Positions 24,186-33,570 of a DNA stretch of 47,296 nt are shown here, piece after piece (the stretch's first letter is position 1; each line of letters opens with the position of its first letter). Where the stretch lies: positions 1-47,296 of the forward strand of contig NZ_JABJWY010000027.1 in assembly GCF_013167215.1 (NCBI RefSeq). Direction: 5' to 3'. This stretch comes from Sphingobacterium prati. GTDB taxonomy: Bacteria > Bacteroidota > Bacteroidia > Sphingobacteriales > Sphingobacteriaceae. Both the position numbers and the translations under genes were made by a program. A model generated the notes under the pieces. The model saw only the letters and a list, made by a program, of their open reading frames with translations. It had not been told where the DNA came from and made no database searches.

Positions 24186-25022
24186 TTATAAATTTTTAGA
24201 TGCTTCATACCACTTCCAAAATGCCTTTTTATACATCTTATTTAAGTTCAGATAACCATTTAGCGGAGGTTTTAAATAAATTTTCAGTGCCCTGCTATTA
24301 CTGTCATTTTTAAATTCCATTATTCCCTCATATTGGACAACCCAATTAGCGGTAGAGAAAAACCGTGGGTCTTCACCGATGAGTTCTTTTACCCTTTTCA
24401 ATGTTCTGTAAGGCAATTTGTGTTCTTCTCCATGCCGGTCAAATCCAACAGCATATCTTTCCACCAATTCGATTTTATAGAATTTTCCAAAAGTATCATC
24501 AGGATCATCTTCACGATAGGACTGATTTCCAAGAGCAGGTCTTTGTAGTTTTAGCATGCGGGCATTTCGGGCCAAAACCATACTATAGTACATCCCGAAT
24601 AAGATAAGCTCAAAACCAACGAAGACAAAAATTACCAAAAGTGAAATCGGGAAAATAACTTTGGAATAAGTTGATAAACTAAACGGCTTCCCGAAACTAT
24701 AAAAGTAAGTATAAGACAATATTAGCAATACAGTCACAGGGATCAAAAAGCCCTTAAGAAAGAGCAATATCCAACTCATAGCACCATATTTTAATTTTGA
24801 AACCATTGGGCGCTGCCAGTTCATCAACCAGCTAATAAATAAGGACAGTACAAAAAATCCTATGGTATTTATCGTAAGCTGCAAACCGAACCCAGGTTCT
24901 CTGAAGATCTCCAAAAAGCCTTCAGGTTCACCATAGGAAAGTACAATATATGATCCAACGATGGAAACAGCAAATCTGCAAATATTAAAAATAGCTTTCC
25001 GCCGTTTATACAAACGTTGCAT
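24186..25022 (-). CDS. Membrane protein with LytTR-like C-terminal domain
   Basis: This 278-residue protein has about four transmembrane helices in residues 12-155 (for example FFVLSLFISWLMNW, GFLIPVTVLLILSYTYFY and VIFPISLLVIFVFVGFELILFGMYY). A cytosolic C-terminal part follows (about 185-278) with RTLKRVKELIGEDPRFFSTANWVVQYEGI, the pattern of the LytTR DNA-binding domain (a helix, then 'hRSyivN'). Such membrane-anchored LytTR proteins are common in Bacteroidota and are thought to regulate nearby genes. Tandem 20-bp repeats in the divergent region to its right are candidate targets. The LytTR call is by pattern and divergent, so moderate confidence. Confidence 0.65.
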   Translation of the reverse strand: MQRLYKRRKAIFNICRFAVSIVGSYIVLSYGEPEGFLEIFREPGFGLQLTINTIGFFVLSLFISWLMNWQRPMVSKLKYGAMSWILLFLKGFLIPVTVLLILSYTYFYSFGKPFSLSTYSKVIFPISLLVIFVFVGFELILFGMYYSMVLARNARMLKLQRPALGNQSYREDDPDDTFGKFYKIELVERYAVGFDRHGEEHKLPYRTLKRVKELIGEDPRFFSTANWVVQYEGIMEFKNDSNSRALKIYLKPPLNGYLNLNKMYKKAFWKWYEASKNL

Positions 25023-25340
25023 AGAAAATTCTTTAAAAATTATTAGAAAAAGAAGACGCTATAAGAATAGAGCCTTAGGTTAGTCCGAATATACGTAATT
25101 AAAGGTTAAACAAGTAGATGTTGCGCTATTTATAAGTAACAAATTTGATGGTACACATAAAATTTATCTACTATTAGCTACACAAAAGTGTGGGCATATT
25201 GTAAAACACTGTCCTAATTTCTCCAAAAGTGTCCTAATTTCTCCAAATCGAGGTGTTAAGTTTTAAGACCAGATCAGCTTTTTTTAGATTTGAAACCAGA
25301 TAAAATCAATTCCATTTATAACAATTTAATAAACTAAACT
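25023..25340. promoter_or_regulatory. Divergent regulatory region with tandem 20-bp repeats
   Basis: Two adjacent copies of a 20-bp unit (25208-25227 and 25228-25247) share GTCCTAATTTCTCCAAA. A -7 box TAGATTTG (TAnnTTTG) follows at 25285-25292, 49 bp ahead of the ATG at 25341. The repeats would sit just upstream of the promoter, a typical activator position. No gene is seen in the stretch. Confidence 0.55.
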
Positions 25341-25715
25341 ATGTTTACAGAAAAGTACCCATTAACATCACCTGGTGTAGGCCAAAAAATTTATAATCTC
25401 TATCAAAAAGATGATAGCGAAATTAAATTGGAAGCCGATTATGTAGAATTCAATTTTTTTGATTGGATCATCAGCACCTTTATCCTGACCGAAGATCAGA
25501 TTGTTTATTTGTATTCCCTCGGAATAGAGTTTGCACTGAATAATGGCCCTGTGCTCGCCTACTGTTTTCGGCACCGACTCGAGGTCACTTTGACCAAGGG
25601 AGATATTACCCAACGCAGTTCAAAATTTATCCGTCGTGAGGAAAAAGTCGAAGTTACCGCACAGCCGGGACAAGATGATCTTGTATCTGGCGGTGTCAAC
25701 TATTTTATCAGCTAA
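25341..25715 (+). CDS. Hypothetical protein, 124 residues
   Basis: No family is recognised. The protein has no signal peptide or transmembrane helix but a hydrophobic middle (FNFFDWIISTFILTEDQIVYLYSLGIEFAL), mostly alpha/beta. The ATG at 25341 is preceded by an A-rich leader and a consensus -7 box. It is followed 10 bp downstream by the Crp-like gene, so the two form an operon. Its acidic/aromatic N-terminus might make it a binding partner of that regulator, but this is speculation. Confidence 0.65.
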   Translation: MFTEKYPLTSPGVGQKIYNLYQKDDSEIKLEADYVEFNFFDWIISTFILTEDQIVYLYSLGIEFALNNGPVLAYCFRHRLEVTLTKGDITQRSSKFIRREEKVEVTAQPGQDDLVSGGVNYFIS

Positions 25716-25725
25716 AAGAAAGATT

Positions 25726-26265
25726 ATGGATAAGGAACCGACGGCGAATCTCATTAACACCATTTTGCAACATGTATCCCTACTTCCAGAGATGCAGGAA
25801 CAGTTACTGTCCCATATTTTTATCAAACGTATCAACAGAGACCATTATCTGTCTTTGCATGAGAAGGATAATTTCTTTCTCCATTCGGGAATTTTGAAAA
25901 AGGAGAATCAGCTCAGTGGCGATATCGCCCATTTTATGCTTGAGGGAGATTTTGGCATATTTCCGGTCGACCGAAGCAATTATAGTTTTGTCAGTGTGGA
26001 GCCTTGTGTTTTGTTTGTATTAAGGGCGCGAGACTTGGACAACCTCCTATCTCAACACAAGCAACTGATTTCACCTTACAGAGATTTGATTTTTGAATGG
26101 GCAAAGCAACGGCAACGACGTATTGAGCTGATGCTTTTACCCGCGGCGGAGCGTAAAGCAGCACTTGTGGAGCGTTTGGGTTGGTCTTATAATCGCATTC
26201 AAAATAAAGATCTGGCCAATTATCTGCATATGAATGTCAGCTACTTCAGTCAATTGCCACTGTGA
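25726..26265 (+). CDS. Crp/Fnr-like regulator with a short C-terminus
   Basis: This 179-residue protein starts at MDKEPTANLINTILQ; the upstream frame overlaps the preceding gene and is not used. The N-terminal cNMP-binding-like roll is degenerate (residues about 25-110, HYLSLHEKDNFFLHSGILKK). The C-terminal helix-turn-helix core (NKDLANYLHMNVSYFSQL) is cut just after the recognition helix and ends LPL. Related Bacteroidota proteins have a similarly short tail, so it may be complete; a 3' truncation is the alternative. It is the second gene of a two-gene operon with an unknown partner. Confidence 0.7.
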   Translation: MDKEPTANLINTILQHVSLLPEMQEQLLSHIFIKRINRDHYLSLHEKDNFFLHSGILKKENQLSGDIAHFMLEGDFGIFPVDRSNYSFVSVEPCVLFVLRARDLDNLLSQHKQLISPYRDLIFEWAKQRQRRIELMLLPAAERKAALVERLGWSYNRIQNKDLANYLHMNVSYFSQLPL

Positions 26266-26387
26266 AAATTGATATCCATCCTTATTAATTTTTATATCCA
26301 GGTCTTTGAATATCCAAATTGAATGTGGCAAAGCACTTACGAACTTAGTGATAAGAAAAGGAACATAAGTAAAACATCACCGACATC

Positions 26388-26528
26388 ATGAACTTGGGAG
26401 ACAAAAGTTCAAAGGGTAAAAAAACGGTCTGGCAAAAGGAGTACCCCGCCAGATCGTCGGTTACGAGCAACCGTAACCAGTATGGGGGCCGGTATGACTG
26501 CAGCGTACTGAATTATAAATTTAGTTAG
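26388..26528 (+). CDS. Possible 46-residue peptide
   Basis: An ATG at 26388 opens a frame ([19 protein letters not shown], then a Gly/Arg/Asn-rich middle and LNYKFS) ending 22 bp before the 74-residue gene. The composition is basic and unlike the neighbours. There is no strong ribosome-binding site. It could be a real small peptide co-transcribed with the 74-residue gene, or chance. Confidence 0.3.
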   Translation: MNLGDKSSKGKKTVWQKEYPARSSVTSNRNQYGGRYDCSVLNYKFS

Positions 26529-26550
26529 TCACCTATTAAAACCTACTATT

Positions 26551-26775
26551 ATGGCATGGTTTCAATTAAAAGCTGGTGGTAACCCGACTATTCCAAATGA
26601 CTATAACGCTGCAAGCACACCATCTTGTAGCGGGACAGGAAAAATTTGTGCAATACAGGCTACACCCGATGGCAGCAACAAACCTCAGCTCACCAATGCA
26701 TTGCGTGATGAGATGATCGTTGCGCTGCAAACGGGATCACCTTCTTCCAATGTTGAATTGCGAAGCACCCCTTAG
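26551..26775 (+). CDS. Small Cys-containing protein, 74 residues
   Basis: It begins [19 protein letters not shown] and contains two cysteines ([12 protein letters not shown]) likely to form a disulfide, followed by an Asn/Gln-rich tail ending VELRSTP. No signal peptide is seen. Similar small proteins appear in Sphingobacteriaceae near SusCD/TlpA loci (recalled, not searched). It is followed by a clear stem-loop terminator and stands next to the convergent TlpA-like gene. The role is unknown. Confidence 0.6.
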   Translation: MAWFQLKAGGNPTIPNDYNAASTPSCSGTGKICAIQATPDGSNKPQLTNALRDEMIVALQTGSPSSNVELRSTP

Positions 26776-26794
26776 TCGTTAGACGATTGAGGAC

Positions 26795-26822
26795 AAAAGG
26801 GAGCAACTTCATGCTCCCTTTT
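26795..26822. terminator. Bidirectional intrinsic terminator
   Basis: AAAAGGGAGCA and TGCTCCCTTTT form a perfect 11-bp stem with a 6-nt loop and T-runs on both strands. It separates the convergent 74-residue gene (+) and the TlpA-like gene (-). Confidence 0.85.
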
Positions 26823-26826
26823 ACTT

Positions 26827-28068
26827 TTAGATCGTTTCCTCTACCACCAATACATCAACCTCTCTTTTTGCCTTAACGATTTCGAGCCCATAGGCGTTGA
26901 GCTGTTTATTTAATTCATCGACACCGGTATACGTTGAGATTTCAATGGACGAGGAATAGCCCGATTCATCAATAACGATCGGATATTCACCTGAGTAGTC
27001 CATCAGAAAGGTTAAGACGGATAGGCTTTCCATTACCTGCCCGTTCGTTGGCTTTTTAAGTGTAACATCTATCTTGTCGAGTTTACGGATCACAAGACAA
27101 TCCTTTGCTTCTTTACCCCAATACACTTTTAGTCCCAATAACGAATTTAGATCCTGCACAACGACCTTCGCAAGCTCGGGCAATTCCATCTTCCTATTGC
27201 TCGTCCTTTTATAACAAATACCGTGTTCATTTAACCAGATATGCTGTCCACCGCTATTTTCCTTGTATTCATACTTGCTTTTATCCGCAACTTTCCACTT
27301 TATCCGCTGATCGTTTATCAAAAATTGAGGTTTTGCCATATAGCTGTACATGGCGATATATGCCCTCAATATCCCGACGTTGTTGAAGTAGCTGGTATAC
27401 ATCCCGGAAGCTGTATCTAGCGTGATATTTAATCCCCCTTTCTCCTGCAGACCCTCCTGATAACCTGTGAGCAACACCGTTCCTTTTACTCCATCCACTT
27501 CTCCGAAGCTATTCGAATTTTGAGCTTTATAGTCATCCTTTACAGGCAGATTGATCTTTCCATTTTTCCATAACTCGCTGATAAATTTAGGTTTGATATA
27601 ATCGGGATAAGTTATCGCTTGAACTTTCCCTTTATAGATTAATACCGTATGTGGAACACCCTGATGCGGAAATAACTTTTTAAATTTGACGTCGGAAACT
27701 ATCGTGGGCAGTTTGACTTTCTTTTCTTTCAGAAATCCGTTATTACGATAGAATTTTTCAATAACTTCTTTAGACTGCCAGGTCACCATTAGGACCTGAA
27801 TTTTATCCTGCATCTGTTGCTGCATTTCTTGCAGTTTGGGCATCCCCTCTATACAGCTTACACAATAGGTATCAAAGAAGTCGAGTACGATAATCTTATC
27901 TTTGAACTTATTCAGGTCAACTTTTGCGCTGTTGTAATTTAGTACCGGGAAGCTTGAATTGACTTCAAATCGATCTCCAACGTTCAGGTATTCATTTCCT
28001 TTTCCATTATGCTGCCCAAATAGGTTGTTGGCAAATAATACTATTATAAAAATCAGGTTTAATTTCAT
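26827..28068 (-). CDS. TlpA-like thioredoxin-fold protein with a C-terminal extension
   Basis: This 413-residue secreted protein has a signal peptide (about residues 1-18, LFANNLFGQ). A TlpA/AhpC-type thioredoxin domain (about 30-170) has active site FDTYCVSCIEGMP (CxxC) and the cis-Pro loop GVPHTVLI. The C-terminal half (about 180-413) has beta-rich repeats ending LNKQLNAYGLEIVKAKREVDVLVVE, resembling the DUF3738-like tail seen in such proteins. It is likely a periplasmic thiol-disulfide protein. It directly follows the SusD gene and completes a SusC-SusD-TlpA operon, a common Bacteroidota arrangement whose substrate is unknown. Confidence 0.8.
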   Translation of the reverse strand: MKLNLIFIIVLFANNLFGQHNGKGNEYLNVGDRFEVNSSFPVLNYNSAKVDLNKFKDKIIVLDFFDTYCVSCIEGMPKLQEMQQQMQDKIQVLMVTWQSKEVIEKFYRNNGFLKEKKVKLPTIVSDVKFKKLFPHQGVPHTVLIYKGKVQAITYPDYIKPKFISELWKNGKINLPVKDDYKAQNSNSFGEVDGVKGTVLLTGYQEGLQEKGGLNITLDTASGMYTSYFNNVGILRAYIAMYSYMAKPQFLINDQRIKWKVADKSKYEYKENSGGQHIWLNEHGICYKRTSNRKMELPELAKVVVQDLNSLLGLKVYWGKEAKDCLVIRKLDKIDVTLKKPTNGQVMESLSVLTFLMDYSGEYPIVIDESGYSSSIEISTYTGVDELNKQLNAYGLEIVKAKREVDVLVVEETI

Positions 28069-28069
28069 C

Positions 28070-29428
28070 TTATCTTTTATTTTGTTGGATATTGTTATTC
28101 TGGTTTATGACTAATTGCGGAATTAAAAAAGCATATTTCAACGAGTTAGTCTCAAGTATATATACCTTTTGATCAACTGTTCTTTTGAGTTCCACTGCTA
28201 ACAGGGGGTCTGCAGCCAGACGCTTTACATCAGACCATCTTCTTCCTCTGAACACAAGTTCGCGCCGGCGTTCCTGCAAGATAAGATCAAGCAAGCGATC
28301 AGGATCCGTCTCCGAAATGGATTGATACAATCCTGTTTTCCACCGGCTTTTACGCAAGCTGTTTAAATCCGCCAGTGCTACTGCTGTTTGCCCAAGCCGG
28401 CAGGCAGATTCAGCTTTGTTTAAAATAACCTCACTACTGGTAAGACCTATAAATACACCACCGGGCCCCTGATCGTAAGAACCTTTAAAGGCAAATGCAG
28501 TTGGATCTGCATCACTTGGCCGAAAGAAAATCTGTTTTCTCAGGTCATTGGGCTCGTAGGCAGCCAATAATTCCGGGCTGATACGTGCATAGTAATTGCC
28601 TATCGCATCCGAGTATTGCGTGAGGGCTGAGAACAATACCTCTTTATTAAAACGGGCAATCGGATAATCCGCCTGTATATCCAATGTGTTATAATCCATT
28701 AACTGAGGACTGGCTTTCCAGGCCAGATCTGCATAGGTATAGGCGTTTTGATAATCCCCCATGGTTAGATATACCCTTGAAAGTGCGGCATTCGCTGCTA
28801 CAGCGGCGGGCAGGCTCTTCGCAATACTTGTACTGCTCAATAGCGAAGTCGCATTTTTAAAGTCCTCAATGATACGATCATAAGATTGTTTTAAGGTAGC
28901 ACGAGGTGAGATAACATCAAGATCCGGCCTCAATCGGATCGGAACACCAAGTTCCGTTTCCGCTGTTGCCTTGTCATAAGGAAGAGCATAGATCTCTATC
29001 AGCTGTTGAAAGGCAAAAGCCCTAAAGAAATACGCGTTCCCCATTACCGTTTTAAATTGACTGGATTGCTTTTGCGTATCATCCAACCCATCCAATACCT
29101 GTAGCATCTGGTTGGCGATGTAAACAACCTTATAGCTGCTCTGCCAGGCCGATGCTTTCAATGAGGGTTCGTCCGACCAGATGTAGGCATTTCTATCATC
29201 CTGATCGCTGATACTGTTCCAATCTGCCGAAGTGAGGTAAAACTCCTCAGCAGCAATTGCCCCCAATACAGGATAAGAGCTGTTCAATGCGGTATAGTCA
29301 TTGAGCAGAAGCTCACAATCCTCTAAAGTCTGTGGGATGGACATTTTTTTATCCGGTTTAATGTCTAAAAAACCATTGCATCCATACATCATCAACAGGA
29401 TGGGAAGCAGTTGCATTATTTTTTTCAT
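28070..29428 (-). CDS. SusD-family lipoprotein (second pair)
   Basis: This 452-residue lipoprotein has a lipobox-like MMYGC (Cys17). The N-terminus FLDIKPDKKMSIPQTLEDCELLLNDY and the helical FRAFAFQQLIEIYALPYD (TPR region) are RagB/SusD features, as is the C-terminal ILQERRRELVFRGRRWSDVKRLA. It binds the substrate of its SusC partner at the cell surface. It starts 18 bp after the SusC gene and is followed by the TlpA-like gene after 1 bp. The substrate is unknown; no glycoside hydrolase accompanies it. Confidence 0.92.
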   Translation of the reverse strand: MKKIMQLLPILLMMYGCNGFLDIKPDKKMSIPQTLEDCELLLNDYTALNSSYPVLGAIAAEEFYLTSADWNSISDQDDRNAYIWSDEPSLKASAWQSSYKVVYIANQMLQVLDGLDDTQKQSSQFKTVMGNAYFFRAFAFQQLIEIYALPYDKATAETELGVPIRLRPDLDVISPRATLKQSYDRIIEDFKNATSLLSSTSIAKSLPAAVAANAALSRVYLTMGDYQNAYTYADLAWKASPQLMDYNTLDIQADYPIARFNKEVLFSALTQYSDAIGNYYARISPELLAAYEPNDLRKQIFFRPSDADPTAFAFKGSYDQGPGGVFIGLTSSEVILNKAESACRLGQTAVALADLNSLRKSRWKTGLYQSISETDPDRLLDLILQERRRELVFRGRRWSDVKRLAADPLLAVELKRTVDQKVYILETNSLKYAFLIPQLVINQNNNIQQNKR

Positions 29429-29446
29429 TTAAATAGGGTTAAATCA

Positions 29447-32400
29447 TTAAAACTTAAAACTGATACCAAGCGAGCAAGCCAGTGGATCCGGGCTGCTACT
29501 ACCAAATTCAGGGTCTATGCCCAATTTATTGGCTCGCCATAGCGTACAGATATTGTTGATATAGGCATATAGCCGCAGATCCTTCAATCCATACCTTGCT
29601 GGCAGTCTCGGGTAATAACCCAGCTGAATATCCCTGAACTTGATCTGATCGGCAGGCTCCACCAGCGCGGATGAAAAATTATAGAAGTAACTGGCAAAAT
29701 AGTTGGCCGGATATTTAAATACCGGCACATCCGTATGCATTTCATCCCCCGGCTTTTGCCATCTTTTGGCATAATCCGGATGCCCGATATGATCCGAGAT
29801 CAGTTCGGTGTAATTGACCGATTTGCGCATAAACTTGTGTCCCAGCTGATAGCTGATATTGAAAGAAAGATCAAAGTCTTTATAGCGAAATGAATTACGC
29901 AAGGAGCCAAATACGATGGGTAGTGCAGAGCCATGGTTATCCATTTCCTCTACCGGTGTATCGTAATAGATCTGGCTATAGTTGGTCGATACCTCCCCAT
30001 CTATATATCCACGGGGCATCCCTGTCTCAGGGTCCAGTCCCGCCCATTTATAGGCATATATACTGTTCAGATCAGCACCTTTAATCGGGGTGGTCATCAG
30101 TCCATACGCCCCCGCCAGAAAATACTGTCCGATCGGACTGGATACATAGGACTGTGTCACTTTGGTCCTGCTATAGGCAAATACAAGATCAGACTTCCAG
30201 TCCCAGGAATTACGCAGGATGTTTACACTGTGTAATCCGATATCCAGTCCCCGTCCCAGCAAATTCGCACTGTTGATATAAAGACTGCCAAAACCGGTGG
30301 TCGGATCCAGTTGTGTATCTGAGATCAGGTCTTTCGGTTTCTTCACATAGTACTCGACCGATCCATTAAGCCTATTGCTTGCCAACTGAAAATCGAGACC
30401 AAGATTTAACATGCCCACCGTTTCCCATCGGAGCGTGGGATTGGGCGGCGACTGCATCGTAGCGTAAGGCAATCCCGTCAAAAAATGAGTCTCCGTAGCA
30501 CGATAGATAATCGGGTAAGCGGAGGAGGTGTTGTTGACGTTGCCGTTATGTCCATAGGTGGCACGCAACTTAAGCAATGAAAAAAGCTCTTTCCCGACAA
30601 AGTGCTCATTGCTCACGATCCACCCCACTCCCAGAGACCAAAATGGTTTACCCTTGTCATTTGTTTTGACGCCGAACAGATTAGACGCATCTTTACGGGC
30701 GCTGGCATTCAGCATATATCTTTCCCGATACGTATAGGATCCATTCACAAAAAATGAGGTATAGCGATTGATCAGTTCACTAGAGACCGTATTGTCCCGT
30801 ATCCGGCGTTTACCGAAGCGTCCATTCAGGTAAGGGTATTGATTGATATAGTCCATCGGCTGTGCGATAAGGCTCTCCGGATCATAGCCCCAGAATGTAG
30901 TAGAGTACGAACCTTCCTTCTGCTGCCTTACCTCGGCACCGGCAAGGAAACTAAGTTCGTGGGCATCGCCAAATTTTTTATTGAAATCAGCCTGTATCCG
31001 TCCCTGCTGAGAGACATTTTGCCTATTCAGGCGATACAGGTAATCCCCCACAGGGATATTCCATTTGACGCTATTTTGGTCCCATACGGCAAAATAATTA
31101 ATTTCAGCCCGCTGGAATACACTCCCCATTCCCCGCCAGTTGTCCTGCAATGTATTTGCGTTTCGGTAATTATAGAGCAGTGACAGGTTAAGGGATGGCA
31201 ACACCTTGTATCGCGCGTTGAAGGAAAGCATCATCTCCCGCATCCTGTTGGTGACAGCGGTTTCATTCAGCTCCGCCAATGGACGATACTTCCAGTCCAA
31301 TAGCCTGCTCCCGGCAACTGTATCCCGAAATATAGGATTTAAGCCGATCGCATCCACGATCAAAGGATTTCCATTTGCATCAGCCAGTTCCATATAAGGG
31401 TAATTGCCATAGCCCGCGCCAAGGGCATTGTAGCCTATAGGAATCATGGACTCCTTGGTATTATACTCCGTATATTGGGTACCAAGATTGATATCCAGAT
31501 TAGGTAGCGGACGATAGGACGTACTGCTTCGCAAAGAAAGACGGTCATTACCCGACGTCACCAGTCCATTTTTATTCTTGTCATAGCCAAGGGAAAACAG
31601 GCTATTGATCAGCTTGCCGCCACCGTCAATCTGTACATTATATTGCTGCTTTAAGGCGTTTCTATAAATATATTTGGTAAAATCATCGCGCATGTCAATT
31701 TTCTGCAAGCGTTCCATTTCAGCTTCCAGCTCAGCTGACGAGATATTTCCCTCTTTGTGCCCTTTCAACCACTGGACTACCGGCGTGATATTGTAATTGA
31801 TGTCGTACATGCGCCCATCAAAGAAGCCCTGATCAAACAACAATCTTTCGACAGCGATAAAATCCGACGTATTCATTTGGGGCTGGTAGTATAAATCTGG
31901 CTTTTGTGTCACCGTTACATTACTATTAAAGGTGACACGCACAGGTTTCTCATAGCCAGCACGTTTTGTGGTCACCACAATGACACCATTACCTGATTGC
32001 GCACCCCAGATAGAAGATGCGGAAGCATCCTTTAAAAGGGTTACATTTTCAACATCATTGGGGTTGATTGAGTTGAAGTCACCCTCATAAGGGACACCAT
32101 CCAATACAATGAGTGGCCATACCTTAGATTGAATGGTACTACGGCCTCTAATGTTGATATTAGGCAGCAGACCCCTATTGTCATCAAAGATTTTGATACT
32201 TGATACACTGGGCACCACATCCTCTAGCCTACTGATAAAGTCTGTTGACACCTTGCGATTGAATAGTTTATTGTCCACAAACTCAAAGCTTCCCGTCGCC
32301 CGTTCTTTGGGAATCTTCTGATATCCTGTACTTACTACCTGCACCTCTTCCAATTGATTCTCCAACGGTATCAACTTTACTCTTAACGATACCCCAACGG

Positions 32401-32791
32401 AATGCAGCAAAGTTAAAGGCTTAAAACCCACATGGCTAAACTTCACCGTTCCTGTCGAAGCTACTACTGGCACTGAGAAGGTACCGTCACTTTTAGTGGA
32501 TGCTCTCCCCTTTTCATCTGTTATGCGAACCGACACCCCCTGTATTGGTTCACCGTCCGAAGCCGACACGACTCTCCCGGATATTGTTAAGAGCCCATCG
32601 GCCCCGCTGTCCTTGCGGGGCGTCTGAGCTGATAAACTAAACATGTGAAATACAGCAATGTATGTCAAAAGCATTGTTGTATTCCTTAATGCCTTTGAAA
32701 GGCAAATAAAATCATTTAAAATATTAAGAGCCTTTTTACTGACAGTTCCCAATAAATAGGCAATACGCTCCCCGTTGCAAAATTTTTGCAT
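29447..32791 (-). CDS. SusC-family TonB-dependent transporter (second pair)
   Basis: This 1114-residue outer-membrane protein has the long N-terminal leader typical of one SusC subgroup, with the hydrophobic signal core near residues 40-55 (MLLTYIAVFHMFSLSAQ). The carboxypeptidase-D-like domain (ISGRVVSASDGEPIQGVSV) is followed by LEEVQVVSTGYQKIPKERATGSFE. The plug follows (INIRGRSTIQSKVWPLIVLDGVPYEG, LKDASASSIWGAQSGNGVIVVTT), then a barrel ending in SLGISFKF. The KERATGSF block marks the group often paired with TlpA-like proteins and regulated by FecR/sigma systems, but no such regulator is next to it here. Substrate unknown. Confidence 0.94.
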   Translation of the reverse strand: MQKFCNGERIAYLLGTVSKKALNILNDFICLSKALRNTTMLLTYIAVFHMFSLSAQTPRKDSGADGLLTISGRVVSASDGEPIQGVSVRITDEKGRASTKSDGTFSVPVVASTGTVKFSHVGFKPLTLLHSVGVSLRVKLIPLENQLEEVQVVSTGYQKIPKERATGSFEFVDNKLFNRKVSTDFISRLEDVVPSVSSIKIFDDNRGLLPNINIRGRSTIQSKVWPLIVLDGVPYEGDFNSINPNDVENVTLLKDASASSIWGAQSGNGVIVVTTKRAGYEKPVRVTFNSNVTVTQKPDLYYQPQMNTSDFIAVERLLFDQGFFDGRMYDINYNITPVVQWLKGHKEGNISSAELEAEMERLQKIDMRDDFTKYIYRNALKQQYNVQIDGGGKLINSLFSLGYDKNKNGLVTSGNDRLSLRSSTSYRPLPNLDINLGTQYTEYNTKESMIPIGYNALGAGYGNYPYMELADANGNPLIVDAIGLNPIFRDTVAGSRLLDWKYRPLAELNETAVTNRMREMMLSFNARYKVLPSLNLSLLYNYRNANTLQDNWRGMGSVFQRAEINYFAVWDQNSVKWNIPVGDYLYRLNRQNVSQQGRIQADFNKKFGDAHELSFLAGAEVRQQKEGSYSTTFWGYDPESLIAQPMDYINQYPYLNGRFGKRRIRDNTVSSELINRYTSFFVNGSYTYRERYMLNASARKDASNLFGVKTNDKGKPFWSLGVGWIVSNEHFVGKELFSLLKLRATYGHNGNVNNTSSAYPIIYRATETHFLTGLPYATMQSPPNPTLRWETVGMLNLGLDFQLASNRLNGSVEYYVKKPKDLISDTQLDPTTGFGSLYINSANLLGRGLDIGLHSVNILRNSWDWKSDLVFAYSRTKVTQSYVSSPIGQYFLAGAYGLMTTPIKGADLNSIYAYKWAGLDPETGMPRGYIDGEVSTNYSQIYYDTPVEEMDNHGSALPIVFGSLRNSFRYKDFDLSFNISYQLGHKFMRKSVNYTELISDHIGHPDYAKRWQKPGDEMHTDVPVFKYPANYFASYFYNFSSALVEPADQIKFRDIQLGYYPRLPARYGLKDLRLYAYINNICTLWRANKLGIDPEFGSSSPDPLACSLGISFKF

Positions 32792-33342
32792 GTTAAAAAT
32801 GTTTTGTGCAAAGGCCCTGGGTATGACTCTTGCCGATCCAACAATAAAGAATTAGCTTATCCGAAAAGCGCCGTCAAAACGGTTACAAGGCATTGATTAG
32901 GAATAATTATGACGCTTCCTACCGGAATAAAAGACAAACCGACCCATAGCATACTATTGTATTGCAATAAAAACTGACGGTAAAAAATTGGGACTCAACA
33001 AAAAATTACTTAATTTTAGGGTGGAAAAGGTTAAAACAAGCTCTTTCATTGGCCAATATTACCTTATTATGCAATCCTTGGTATTTATAGGTCGGTGACA
33101 GGCATCTAAAGAGGGAAATTAAACTGAACTAAGTTCAGCTGTCTTTTCATTTAAAAGAAAGTCAAAGCCTCCCTTTTTTATTGCTCTTTACAGCCTGTTT
33201 TTGATTGTGTGCTACTTATTCAGGTGCGCGAAAGATGTTCTTTAAAAGTGATTTGCGGGAATACCTCGCGAAGCGATCTCTGATCGAATGCGGGTAATGG
33301 GCGGTGTTTGTTTTGCTCGTTCTCATAATCGTTTTTGGTTTT
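32792..33342. other. Gene-free stretch upstream of the second SusC gene
   Basis: About 550 bases with no supported gene. It holds a 7-bp inverted repeat CTGAACT-A-AGTTCAG at 33124-33138 and otherwise AT-rich sequence. The SusC promoter should lie in the first 150 bases, but no exact TAnnTTTG box is visible on the minus strand. Confidence 0.4.
33307..33337 (+). promoter_or_regulatory. Candidate promoter of the structured RNA
   Basis: A TTTG at 33307-33310 is followed after 19 bp by CGTTTTTG (33330-33337), which matches the TTTG half of the -7 consensus. Initiation about 6-8 bases later would coincide with the first paired bases of the RNA. Confidence 0.35.
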
Positions 33343-33570
33343 TATGTGAACGACCTTAAATGCAGAAGGCAGGGTTATCTGTCTCATACCAGAATCCAGG
33401 GACTAGCAGCCCTCAAAGCGGTAATCAACAGGCCCTGCCTAAAGACTGCGTAAATATACACAATATCTTTAGACGTGGGTTAAACCTGCTGCCTCGCTTT
33501 GAATTTAAAGTTGCTAGTTTTTGGATTCAGAGGCTCGTTCAACTCACGCTCCACTTAGGTGGAGTTAGTT
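33343..33570 (+). ncRNA. Long rod-shaped structured RNA, possibly 6S-like
   Basis: Nested complementary segments form one long rod. Pairs by position: 33347-33353 with 33535-33541 (7 bp); 33392-33408 with 33512-33528 (17 bp, with three G-U pairs); 33413-33420 with 33495-33502 (8 bp); CAGG/CCTG and CCC/GGG inside that; 33439-33445 with 33466-33472 (7 bp) closing the apical loop. The G-U pairs work only if the plus strand is the RNA. A 6-bp hairpin CTCCAC/GTGGAG follows at 33549-33564. The stem-with-internal-loops shape recalls 6S RNA; the Rfam 6S-Flavo family is a candidate. A 70-codon frame inside it is disregarded. Confidence 0.65.
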
